15,535 nucleotides of DNA from an uncultured Prevotella sp. GTDB lineage: Bacteria; Bacteroidota; Bacteroidia; Bacteroidales; Bacteroidaceae. Every line of letters begins with the position of its first letter. Position 1 is the stretch's first letter. Location: NCBI GenBank assembly GCA_934217675.1, contig CAKQCV010000055.1:1-15535 (forward strand), written 5' to 3'. The notes under the pieces are model-generated. The model worked only from the letters and a program-made list of their open reading frames with translations. It ran no database searches and was not told where the DNA came from. The position numbers were made by a program, and so were the translations under genes. Positions 6,904 to 14,465 of the stretch are shown here, in pieces.

Positions 6904-9900
6904 ATGAAAGCAAAAAGGCTACTAACACTGTACATATTTCTATTATTTATATCAGTCAATGCAATAACAGCCAATTTTTTCTGTCGTATACACAATCTTG
7001 CCGAAGCCAACGGACTGCTCGAAGCCCACATGTCTAATGCAATACAAGACAGATACGGCTTCATGTGGTTTGCCACATGGAACGGGCTCGTACGCTACGA
7101 CGGTAACAACTACTATACCTTCAAGCCTGTGCAATGTTCTGGCGGAACAATATCGTCAAACAGGATATTCAACATAAAAAGAACAGGAAGTGGCAATCTT
7201 TGGTGCCTTTCATCTGACAACAAGTTGTATCTTTTCAACACCCGTTCCAATTCATTCTTCAATATCCACAAAAAGACAGCCTTAATCCAAGGGAAAAATG
7301 TAAAAAAACTGATTCCGTTAAACAAAGGCATAACATGGGTAATATTCAAAGACAATTCAGCCTTACGCATTATAGACAATACCCCCTTTCAGAATTACCG
7401 GTATGTCAAGGCAAAAACAAAGTTGCTCTCATGGAGCAATGAAATAAACAATGTGACATGCGACAGCACCGGAAGAGAATGGATTTTGACCGACAAAGCT
7501 GCTTTTATATTCGGGTCGCATGCTAATATAAAAGGAAAATTCAAATTTGTCGTAAGTCATGCTCAAAAAACATGGCTTATTACAGAAAGTGGCAAAGTGG
7601 TTAGATATAGCAGAGGTAAATACTTTGTTTTATGCAATAATGCCTATAAGGAAAAGATCAGATATACCATATTTGCAAACGACAGACTGATTATAGCTGG
7701 AGACAATGGAGTTGTTTCTATTGATGATGCTAACGGACAAATCCACACGTTAAGCACAACCCCTACAGACTATTTATATAAAGACAGAAAGAACAGACTT
7801 TGGACTTTCGGGAAATCGAACAGCGTTGAGCTCATTAATCTTAAAGACGTGAGCAGAAATGTTCTGACGACAGCGTTCAGACCATGCAAAGAACTGATGA
7901 AAAATCCACAACTGATATACGAAAACGCATACGGGCAAATTGTTCTGAAACCAGAACAGGGAGAATTGTCATATTATGACGAACAGCAGAAAGTCTTACG
8001 TCCGTGCATATTCTATGAAGACAACACCTCAAAGCCATTCGAACCGAAAGAAATGCGCAAATTTATTGTTGACCACAACAAGAATCTGTGGATTTTCCAA
8101 AAACATGAAGCGTTCTGTATTTCTTTTCATCCTAATCTTTTCGTTTCAATGAATAACAAAACGAGACAAGAATGTCGCATGCTTGGCATTGACTCATGGG
8201 GGAAGCTTTGGGCTTCCAACCGCTCAATGGCTTTATGCTTGCAGCAGGACGATGGCCCCTGCTATATAAAAAGTAACGGAGAGATATCATCTGCGTTTTC
8301 GTCTTTTTCCAACCAACCTGCCTATTCATACATGCAAGATGCTGACGGAAGAGTATGGATAGGAACCAAAGGCGACGGACTATATATTCTTACATATCAT
8401 CACAACATGTACGACGTGGAACATTTCATTCACGATAGCCATCTACCCGGAAGTCTGTGTAGCGACTCCATATACACAATGTTTCAAGACAAAAGAAAAA
8501 GAATTTGGCTCGGAACATACGGTTCGGGGGTATTCATGGCAAAGCAGCAAAACGGGAAATGGATTTTTTCGAAATGCCGGAACATTCCTGCCGACACAAA
8601 AGCAAGATGCTTTTTTGAACCTAAAGACAACACCATGCTGATAGGCACAACAACGGGGCTTCTATCTGTTGATACAAGAGATGAAAGAAATCTGAAATGC
8701 TATATCAATGCTTTCCGCAAAGAGTCATGGGGACTTAAAGGCAATGACATAATGATGATCACATCGTGTTGCGGAAAAATATATGCCTGTGTGTTCGGCA
8801 GCGGAATAAGCGAGATAGAGGGTAACAACTATCTTACCAGCATGCTGCATTTTAAAACTTATCCAATATCATCTGACGCTACTGCTGACCAAATAAAGAC
8901 AGCTATCAGCGACGGCAAGAATGTCTGGATAATATCAGACCAAAGCATTACAAGATTCACGCCAAGAGACAAATCGCTTATGACTTTCGACCGCTCTTGT
9001 TTCACCGAGCAAGTGAAATTCTCTGAGGCAAAACCTGTTGCAAGAAACGGAACGATAACTGTAGGTACTCTGTCTGGAACATTGTCTTTTAGAAACGACA
9101 TCACCGAAAAGTACAAAGACTTGAAAAGACTTGTTTTCACCGGTATACAATACACAAACGACATGAATATCCGTCCGCTAAACGATATCGACAGTCTGAT
9201 AATATCTCCTGCAGAAAGGAGTTTCTCCTTATATGTATCTTCACTTGACTATGGTGGCAACATACATACCCTATACCGTTACCGTATGGATGGCTACAGC
9301 GATGGATGGAACTACATGAGCGAAAACCAACACGCAGCAAACTTCAACAACATTACACCAGGAAATTACACACTCATAATAGAAACCGCCGGAAAAGACG
9401 GAAAATGGGGAACGGCAAGAAGAATTATTCCCGTGGTTGTTAAACCTAAGTTCATTGAAACTTCTTTGTTTAAATTCCTGGTAACCATCTTGATAGTCGG
9501 GGGCATTCTGTTTCTCGTCTATGCCGTAATTTACCTTAGCCGCATACGCCATTCTTTACAAAAGAGATACAGTCTGCTAATGACCGTAGATGAGCTAACT
9601 GCAGATATTAGGCATGAGGAGAAAATCATACTAAAGGAAAATGCCGACAAGAAATTTCTTGAAGACAACATCCGTTTCCTTGAAAACAACATTTCCAGAG
9701 ACGGTCTGTCTGTGAAGGATTTTGCAAAACATCTCGGAATGAGTCGTACTGCATATTATAATAGAATGAAAGAAATTACCAGACTGTCGCCAATAGAATT
9801 TATCAGCCAGATACGAATCAAGAAAGCCATGCAGCTAATAGACAACGGCGAGAGATCTGTCACAGAGGTGGCATACAGAACAGGATTCAACGATCCAAAA

Positions 9901-9984
9901 TATTTCTCGCGTTGTTTCAAGGCAGAAATCGGAATATCGCCATCTGCATACATCAAAACAAAAGACGACGAAACACTTGCATAA
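6904..9984 (+). CDS. Transmembrane sensor-regulator: two-component-type propeller, Y_Y_Y, TM, AraC HTH; no kinase or receiver
   Basis: A 1026-residue regulator. A signal peptide (MKAKRLLTLYIFLLFIS...) is followed by a periplasmic sensor with Reg_prop propeller repeats: DRYGFMWFATWNGLVRYDG (about 49-67), DADGRVWIGTKGDGLYIL (about 479-496), DKRKRIWLGTYGSGVF (about 530). A Y_Y_Y domain (about 776-846, YRYRMDGYSDGWNY) leads into one membrane helix (858-879). After about 40 charged residues comes an AraC-type DNA-binding domain (920-1019) with SVKDFAKHLGMSRTAYYNRM and SVTEVAYRTGFNDPKYFSRCF. Classical hybrid two-component systems have histidine kinase, ATPase and receiver domains between the membrane helix and the HTH and are about 1300-1400 residues; none is present here. 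Start: ATG 6904, decided by the promoter and signal peptide. It converges on a pectate lyase gene, its likely target; the ligand is presumably a pectic oligosaccharide. Confidence 0.88.
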   Translation: MKAKRLLTLYIFLLFISVNAITANFFCRIHNLAEANGLLEAHMSNAIQDRYGFMWFATWNGLVRYDGNNYYTFKPVQCSGGTISSNRIFNIKRTGSGNLWCLSSDNKLYLFNTRSNSFFNIHKKTALIQGKNVKKLIPLNKGITWVIFKDNSALRIIDNTPFQNYRYVKAKTKLLSWSNEINNVTCDSTGREWILTDKAAFIFGSHANIKGKFKFVVSHAQKTWLITESGKVVRYSRGKYFVLCNNAYKEKIRYTIFANDRLIIAGDNGVVSIDDANGQIHTLSTTPTDYLYKDRKNRLWTFGKSNSVELINLKDVSRNVLTTAFRPCKELMKNPQLIYENAYGQIVLKPEQGELSYYDEQQKVLRPCIFYEDNTSKPFEPKEMRKFIVDHNKNLWIFQKHEAFCISFHPNLFVSMNNKTRQECRMLGIDSWGKLWASNRSMALCLQQDDGPCYIKSNGEISSAFSSFSNQPAYSYMQDADGRVWIGTKGDGLYILTYHHNMYDVEHFIHDSHLPGSLCSDSIYTMFQDKRKRIWLGTYGSGVFMAKQQNGKWIFSKCRNIPADTKARCFFEPKDNTMLIGTTTGLLSVDTRDERNLKCYINAFRKESWGLKGNDIMMITSCCGKIYACVFGSGISEIEGNNYLTSMLHFKTYPISSDATADQIKTAISDGKNVWIISDQSITRFTPRDKSLMTFDRSCFTEQVKFSEAKPVARNGTITVGTLSGTLSFRNDITEKYKDLKRLVFTGIQYTNDMNIRPLNDIDSLIISPAERSFSLYVSSLDYGGNIHTLYRYRMDGYSDGWNYMSENQHAANFNNITPGNYTLIIETAGKDGKWGTARRIIPVVVKPKFIETSLFKFLVTILIVGGILFLVYAVIYLSRIRHSLQKRYSLLMTVDELTADIRHEEKIILKENADKKFLEDNIRFLENNISRDGLSVKDFAKHLGMSRTAYYNRMKEITRLSPIEFISQIRIKKAMQLIDNGERSVTEVAYRTGFNDPKYFSRCFKAEIGISPSAYIKTKDDETLA

Positions 9985-9988
9985 GAAT

Positions 9989-10023
9989 ATGGGGAAAGTC
10001 AAACATGATTTTGCTTTCCCCAT
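9989..10023. terminator. Hairpin between the convergent regulator and pectate lyase genes
   Basis: ATGGGGAAAG (9989-9998) pairs perfectly with CTTTCCCCAT (10014-10023), and CAAA/TTTG extends the stem inward. It lies 5 bp after the regulator stop and 20 bp from the lyase stop. No strong T-tract follows on either strand, so termination efficiency is uncertain. Confidence 0.6.
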
Positions 10024-10043
10024 CCATTGCAGTATTAAAAGAG

Positions 10044-11837
10044 CTATTTTATAAATTTATACTTAACAGTGCCATCAGTGGCAATTTTCATTCCACAGCC
10101 TTTGACAGTTGTCTTTCTTCCGAGTAAGTCATAATACAATATTTTCTTGTCATTGCTTCGGTAAACACTACCTATTCCTGTTGTTCCTCCTTTCTGATAG
10201 CCCAGTAATTGCGACTTGTAATCCGTTATCGCCTTTTTCAGTGCTGCGTTTACGGTGTGGTCTTCATCGTCCACACTATTGTCGAAAGTCCATTTTAAAT
10301 CTCCTCCGTCAATTCGTCCAGCATATTTGCATACTATTTCCGGAACATCGGCAGCAGCATCCGGATTAGACTGATACATATCGCTTGCCGTATCAAAATT
10401 GCTGTATGCCCATTGTCCTGTGACAGACTTCACCGTTTCCGGAATTTTTTCATCCCTGCTCTCCACTTTATATGCATCAAACTGCGTTGCGTTATCTGTT
10501 TGATATACAAGTTTAAGCTTTGTATTCTCGTTTACAAACATATTGTCGAAAGCCTTTGTCATGCCACCGTTCTGTCCGGAAAACGTACCCTTCAGCGTAT
10601 AAGTTCCTGTTGTCTCGTCATATTTGTCCGTGCCCTGTCCTGAAATCATCATCGGGCGTTTCACTTCGCGGAAGAAGTTTCGCTCCACAAAAGCTGAAGT
10701 CTCGCTCGTGTTTCCGATACCATACACAGAAACTCCGTCATAATAGTTATTGTATATGTGTGCAGTAACATAATGCAGTCGCGGACAGCGCGAGTCGGCA
10801 TGGTCAAACCAGTTATGATGATAAGTTATGCGCAGGTTCACGTCTTCGCCTGTGGCACCGCCACATCCCATAACCTTTCCACTGTCAAAGAAATGGTTAA
10901 AGGCTATCGTTATATCGGTTGAGCGGTATTTTATATCTATTGACCCGTCACCCTTCACCTGGTCGGCATCCTTGCCTGGCTTGCCATAGAAGAAATCAAT
11001 GTTGTGTATCCAAATATGTCGGTTATCGGTATCGAGCGAAACAGCATCATCGCCAAAGAGCATAATGCCAAGATTACGTACTTCCAAATTCAGCGTGCGC
11101 TTCATTGTTATACCAAAACCATATAGTGTGGCATCGTCACCTACACCTTCGACGGTTACGTTCTCCAAGTTGCGGTCAGAGTTGTTGAATCCAGTCAAAT
11201 TTATATAGTTTCCATCTTTTATGCCTGCGAAGTTGGTATCGGTCAATGTGCCTACTACTCTAATGGCAAGTGGTGTCTTGTCATATCCTTTGCTGTAGGC
11301 ATTCAAAATATTTCCAAGTCCTGTATAAGATGTAATCTTTCCTTTTTTATCCTTAACTTCACACTCCACGCTGTTTATGTCTGCATCCGTAACGTAGATT
11401 ATGCGTGCTCCATCTTTTAACGTTCCATCCATTTTGTATGCGCCCGGTACATTTCCATCTGTAAAGGCGAATCCTTCTCTCACGTTCGGCTTGACTACAA
11501 GATTTTGTGTCTTGCCTGTATCTATCTTATTGCCTTTGCTGTCAAAAGCTTCAACAGTCAAGCTGTATTCACCAGCAGCAAGTCCCACTGCATCGGCACG
11601 AATATACCCTGGATATTTCCGGATTAGTTTGTCATCGATTTTAAATTTACTGCCACTTGCCGTTTCATAATATACATTATAAGTAGCGGCATCGTCCACG
11701 GGTTGCCATTCCAAGTATGCACTCTCAAGCCAACCTGCCGACTTTAGGATATTAATAGCACTGGCATCAATATTATGCAGAAGCATTGATCCTACAATAA
11801 GCGAAAACAGATTACAATTAATTTTTATTAGTTTCAT
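10044..11837 (-). CDS. Secreted pectate lyase, polysaccharide lyase family 1, with Fn3-like N-domain
   Basis: A 597-residue secreted enzyme predicted to cleave polygalacturonate by calcium-dependent beta-elimination. A signal peptide covers about residues 1-27. A fibronectin-III-like domain (about 30-117; YLEWQPVDDAATYNVYYE) precedes the right-handed beta-helix (about 180-480). PL1 marks include GDDAVSLDT and IWIHNIDFFYG with the Ca-site acidic cluster, GDGSIDIKYRSTDITIAFNHF, ITYHHNWFDHADSRCPRLHY (337-356) and AHIYNNYYDGVSVYGIGNT. In the usual RxPxxR motif, Arg350 aligns with the catalytic Arg, but the second Arg position is His355. The C-terminus (YYDLLGRKTTVKGCGMKI...) resembles the short C-terminal beta module of Bacteroidetes secreted proteins. 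No SusC/SusD genes adjoin it. The neighbouring sensor-regulator probably controls it. Confidence 0.87.
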   Translation of the reverse strand: MKLIKINCNLFSLIVGSMLLHNIDASAINILKSAGWLESAYLEWQPVDDAATYNVYYETASGSKFKIDDKLIRKYPGYIRADAVGLAAGEYSLTVEAFDSKGNKIDTGKTQNLVVKPNVREGFAFTDGNVPGAYKMDGTLKDGARIIYVTDADINSVECEVKDKKGKITSYTGLGNILNAYSKGYDKTPLAIRVVGTLTDTNFAGIKDGNYINLTGFNNSDRNLENVTVEGVGDDATLYGFGITMKRTLNLEVRNLGIMLFGDDAVSLDTDNRHIWIHNIDFFYGKPGKDADQVKGDGSIDIKYRSTDITIAFNHFFDSGKVMGCGGATGEDVNLRITYHHNWFDHADSRCPRLHYVTAHIYNNYYDGVSVYGIGNTSETSAFVERNFFREVKRPMMISGQGTDKYDETTGTYTLKGTFSGQNGGMTKAFDNMFVNENTKLKLVYQTDNATQFDAYKVESRDEKIPETVKSVTGQWAYSNFDTASDMYQSNPDAAADVPEIVCKYAGRIDGGDLKWTFDNSVDDEDHTVNAALKKAITDYKSQLLGYQKGGTTGIGSVYRSNDKKILYYDLLGRKTTVKGCGMKIATDGTVKYKFIK

Positions 11838-11864
11838 AAGTTATAAGTTTTTTGGTTCTTGCCG

Positions 11865-11872
11865 CAAAGATA
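11865..11872 (-). promoter_or_regulatory. -7 box of the pectate lyase gene
   Basis: Read on the minus strand the box is TATCTTTG (TAnnTTTG), 28 bp before the ATG. No -33 TTTG lies 19-21 bp upstream, which suits a promoter that depends on an activator. Confidence 0.6.
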
Positions 11873-11901
11873 TCAATTTATGTTTTTACCGCGGATTAAT
11901 A

Positions 11902-11991
11902 TCTGACAAACATGGTGGACAAATTATCAAGTGTCTGACATTCAACCTATTACCATACTAAAATTTTATTGTCAATATTGCTGCCGTCAAT
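11902..11991. promoter_or_regulatory. Candidate activator-binding region with short direct repeats
   Basis: Upstream of the lyase -7 box, TCTGACA occurs at 11902-11908 and 11934-11940 (start-to-start 32 bp, about three helix turns). GACAAA occurs at 11905-11910 and 11918-11923, and GTCAAT at 11971-11976 and 11986-11991. AraC-family proteins bind direct repeats, so this is a plausible operator, but the repeats are short and could be chance. Confidence 0.3.
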
Positions 11992-12022
11992 CACATGGTA
12001 TAAAACTTTGTTTAGATGATTT

Positions 12023-12293
12023 CACCCTCATCCCTCACTTTTTTACAATCAACGCATTGATTGTCACAGACATACATTAGTGAGAGATGGGGTGAGGGAT
12101 AGATCCATCCCTCACTATGATAAAAAATTCCACATTCCAGCACAAAGAGTGCAGTAACTGCGCACTCATAGCAAGATACCGCTTTACGAAATGTTATCCC
12201 TCACATTCCTCACCTTATCCCTCACCCTTGTTTTATACTCTAAAACATTGATATTAAACATCTTGCGCAACAAGAGTGAGGGATATGAGGGAT
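12023..12293. repeat. Structured GTGAGGGAT/ATCCCTCAC repeat element in a 657-bp gene-free region
   Basis: The region from 11838 to 12494 has no supportable ORF. Inside it, the nonamer GTGAGGGAT or its complement recurs: complement copies at 12030-12038, 12107-12115, 12196-12204, 12205-12213 (one change) and 12217-12225; direct copies at 12080-12088 (one change), 12092-12100, 12276-12284 and 12285-12293 (one change). The outer ends form imperfect terminal inverted repeats of about 20 bp. Internal hairpins: ACAATCAA/TTGATTGT (12045-12052, 12057-12064), a 9-bp perfect stem (12092-12100, 12107-12115), GAGTGCAGT/ACTGCGCACTC (12147-12167, 2-nt bulge) and a 17-bp stem with one mismatch (12216-12232, 12269-12285). 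This could be a non-autonomous mobile element, an interspersed palindromic repeat, or a structured RNA; the sequence alone does not decide. Confidence 0.65.
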
Positions 12294-12408
12294 AAAATCA
12301 CAAAAACTTTTTTTAGTTTATATATTAAATTCTGCAGTCTATTCCTCCCCTACTCTATTATGGAGGAAATCAATTCTTTTACATCAAAATGAAAAAATCC
12401 TGTAAATA

Positions 12409-12441
12409 TTTGCACGAAATGAAAATAAATATGTACTTTTG
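12409..12441 (+). promoter_or_regulatory. Full Bacteroidetes-type promoter of the lipoprotein gene
   Basis: TTTG (12409-12412), a 21-bp spacer and TACTTTTG (12434-12441) match both consensus elements. Transcription would start near 12448, about 47 nt before the ATG, so the repeat element just upstream is not part of this transcript. Confidence 0.72.
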
Positions 12442-12494
12442 CGAAAATTTGAGAGTGAGAAAATATACATAAGATTTATTCTTAGTATGAGAAA

Positions 12495-13337
12495 ATGAAA
12501 AAAGGATTTTTATTTGCTGTCTTAGCATGCGCATTTATGATGCTATGGACAACAACAGGATGCACAGAAAAGAAAGTGTCTGGAGTTGACTCCACAAGTG
12601 CAGACACGGTTGACACCACGTCTATTGACACATTGGAACAACTGATTACAGAACAGCCTATGCCAAAAGCTGCCGATGAGTTGTTTGATGATTTCATCTT
12701 TAATTTTGCCGCTAACAAGAAACTACAGCTGAAAAGAATAATGTTTCCATTGAAAGTGACAAACAACAGCAAAGAGAAAGTCATAAACAAGCAACAGTGG
12801 AAAATGGAACATTTCTTCATGAACCAAGGGTATTATACGCTGATTTTTGACAACAAACGGCAAATGAACCTCGTCAAAGACACCTCAATAAACCATGTGG
12901 TAGTAGAGAAGATTTATCTGAAAAAGAAAAAGGTAAAGCAATATGTGTTTAACCGGATTAACGGTCAATGGATGCTTGTAGAAATCAACACCGGAGCAAT
13001 GTACCAAAACAACAATGCTTCGTTTTTGAATTTCTACCAAAAGTTTGCCACCGACTCTACATTCCAAGCAAATCACCTGAACAACCCGATACATTTCTCA
13101 GGTCCTGACCCTGATGATGATTTCAGCACGATGAATGGTGATATAGCCCCCGAAACATGGCCTGCTTTTGCTCCTGAACTACCTTCAGGATTTATATACA
13201 ATATAATGTATGGGCAGAAATATACACAAAGCAACCAGAAAATTCTTGTTATGCGAGGTATCGCAAACGGAATGGAAATGGAACTTACGTTTGCTCGCAA
13301 AGGTAAGCAATGGAAGCTGACAAAGCTCTCTGAATAA
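12495..13337 (+). CDS. Lipoprotein, DUF4348-like, unknown function
   Basis: A 280-residue predicted lipoprotein. The signal sequence MKKGFLFAVLACAFMMLW ends at a lipobox-like TTGC with the acylated cysteine at residue 23. A Thr/Ser/Asp-rich linker (about 28-55) follows, then a globular domain starting at ADELFDDFIFNFAANKK. The domain's opening, the middle YVFNRINGQWMLVEIN and the strand-rich C-terminus (KGQWKL-like KGKQWKLTKL) resemble the DUF4348 family of Bacteroidetes lipoproteins; I am fairly but not fully sure of that assignment. The LKKKKVKQY strand and the closing RKGKQWKLTKL look like repeated beta-hairpins, as in NTF2-like domains. No function is known. It is probably monocistronic, with a complete promoter and a strong terminator. 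Confidence 0.8.
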   Translation: MKKGFLFAVLACAFMMLWTTTGCTEKKVSGVDSTSADTVDTTSIDTLEQLITEQPMPKAADELFDDFIFNFAANKKLQLKRIMFPLKVTNNSKEKVINKQQWKMEHFFMNQGYYTLIFDNKRQMNLVKDTSINHVVVEKIYLKKKKVKQYVFNRINGQWMLVEINTGAMYQNNNASFLNFYQKFATDSTFQANHLNNPIHFSGPDPDDDFSTMNGDIAPETWPAFAPELPSGFIYNIMYGQKYTQSNQKILVMRGIANGMEMELTFARKGKQWKLTKLSE

Positions 13338-13357
13338 TACAAATTTAATATATATGG

Positions 13358-13407
13358 AAAACTCCTATCGGCAAATCTTATATTAGTATTTTGCCGACAG
13401 GAGTTTT
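13358..13407 (+). terminator. Rho-independent terminator after the lipoprotein gene
   Basis: An 18-bp stem with one mismatch (13358-13375 with 13390-13407) and a 14-nt loop, followed by a T-run. It starts 20 bp after the stop codon. Confidence 0.88.
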
Positions 13408-13449
13408 TAGATTACAACAGGATAATATTTTAACTAAAAGAACAATAAA

Positions 13450-14463
13450 GTGAAAGATTTCAGAAACTACAGTTTGGCACAGCACAACACATTTGGCATC
13501 AATGCCAAGTGCAGCCGCTTTATCGAGTATGCCACCACAAGCGAAGCTAAGGAGGCAGTGAAAAGCTTGAACAATAACGACATGCCGTTGCTTATCATTG
13601 GTGGCGGAAGTAATCTGTTGCTGACAAAAGATTTCAACGGCATTGTGCTACACTCTGCTATAAAGGGAATTGACTCTACATTTATCGACGGAGGAGTACT
13701 CGTAAGATGCGGAAGTGGAGAGAACTGGGATGAAGTAGTTGCCTACTGTGTGGAACACGGGTGGCATGGAATGGAGAATCTATCGCTGATTCCAGGCGAA
13801 GTGGGAGCATCTGCCGTACAAAACATTGGAGCTTATGGAGCTGAGGTGAAAGATATTATATATAAGGTAGAGGCTGTGGAGATTTCTACCGGCAAATCTT
13901 GTTTCTTCACAAACGAAGAATGTAAATATGCATACCGCGACAGTCGCTTCAAGCATGACTGGAAGAACAAATATCTCATAACTCACGTTACATATAGACT
14001 GTCTACAATATTTAATTCTCATCTTGAATATGGAAATATTCGCGCTGAGCTTGACAAGGACGGCATTGAACACCCTACAGCACAGCAGCTACGCCAAGCT
14101 ATAATAAATATACGCAACGCAAAACTTCCTGACCCAAAAGTTGAGGGCAATGCCGGCAGCTTCTTCATGAACCCAATAGTAAGTATGGAGAAATTCCATG
14201 AACTGCAAGCAAAATATCCAGACATGCCACACTATGAAGTTGACAACGAGCATGAAAAGATTCCTGCAGGATGGATGATAGAAAAATGCGGATGGAAGGG
14301 AAAAACTTTGGGAAATGCAGGTGTTCATTCCAAACAGGCTCTCGTTTTAGTGAATAAAGGTGGAGCTACGGGAAAAGAAATAGTAAACTTATGCGAACAA
14401 ATCCGCAAAGATGTTACCGAAAAATTTGGTATCGACATTCATCCTGAAGTAAATATCATTTAG
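13450..14463 (+). CDS. murB: UDP-N-acetylenolpyruvoylglucosamine reductase MurB
   Basis: MurB is the FAD-dependent, NADPH-using enzyme that reduces enolpyruvyl-UDP-GlcNAc to UDP-MurNAc in peptidoglycan synthesis. The 337-residue protein has NTFGINAKC (residues 13-21), the FAD-binding IIGGGSNLLLT (49-59), ENLSLIPGEVGASAVQNIGAYG (109-130), YRDSRFK with Arg163, GNAGSFFMNP with proton-donor Ser237, AGWMIEKCGWKGKTLGNAGVH and the C-terminal HPEVNII with Glu333. The Tyr-containing loop between 185 and 225 marks the type I (E. coli-like) form. Start: GTG at 13450; it is the only start that keeps the conserved N-terminus, as the next in-frame ATG is at residue 45. The next gene begins 2 bp after its stop. 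Confidence 0.96.
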   Translation: MKDFRNYSLAQHNTFGINAKCSRFIEYATTSEAKEAVKSLNNNDMPLLIIGGGSNLLLTKDFNGIVLHSAIKGIDSTFIDGGVLVRCGSGENWDEVVAYCVEHGWHGMENLSLIPGEVGASAVQNIGAYGAEVKDIIYKVEAVEISTGKSCFFTNEECKYAYRDSRFKHDWKNKYLITHVTYRLSTIFNSHLEYGNIRAELDKDGIEHPTAQQLRQAIINIRNAKLPDPKVEGNAGSFFMNPIVSMEKFHELQAKYPDMPHYEVDNEHEKIPAGWMIEKCGWKGKTLGNAGVHSKQALVLVNKGGATGKEIVNLCEQIRKDVTEKFGIDIHPEVNII

Positions 14464-14465
14464 AA

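Noticed and set aside
12196..12225. TTATCCCTCAC repeats as DnaA boxes or origin iterons
   Set aside because: They share only TTATCC with the DnaA box TTATCCACA, and no dnaA, replication gene or AT-rich unwinding tract pattern accompanies them.
12023..12293. CRISPR array
   Set aside because: The repeats are 9 bp, occur in both orientations and have irregular spacing; no cas genes are present.
12482..12820. Minus-strand frame of 112 codons over the lipoprotein gene
   Set aside because: It overlaps a gene with a complete promoter, lipobox and terminator; the translation looks like a shadow.
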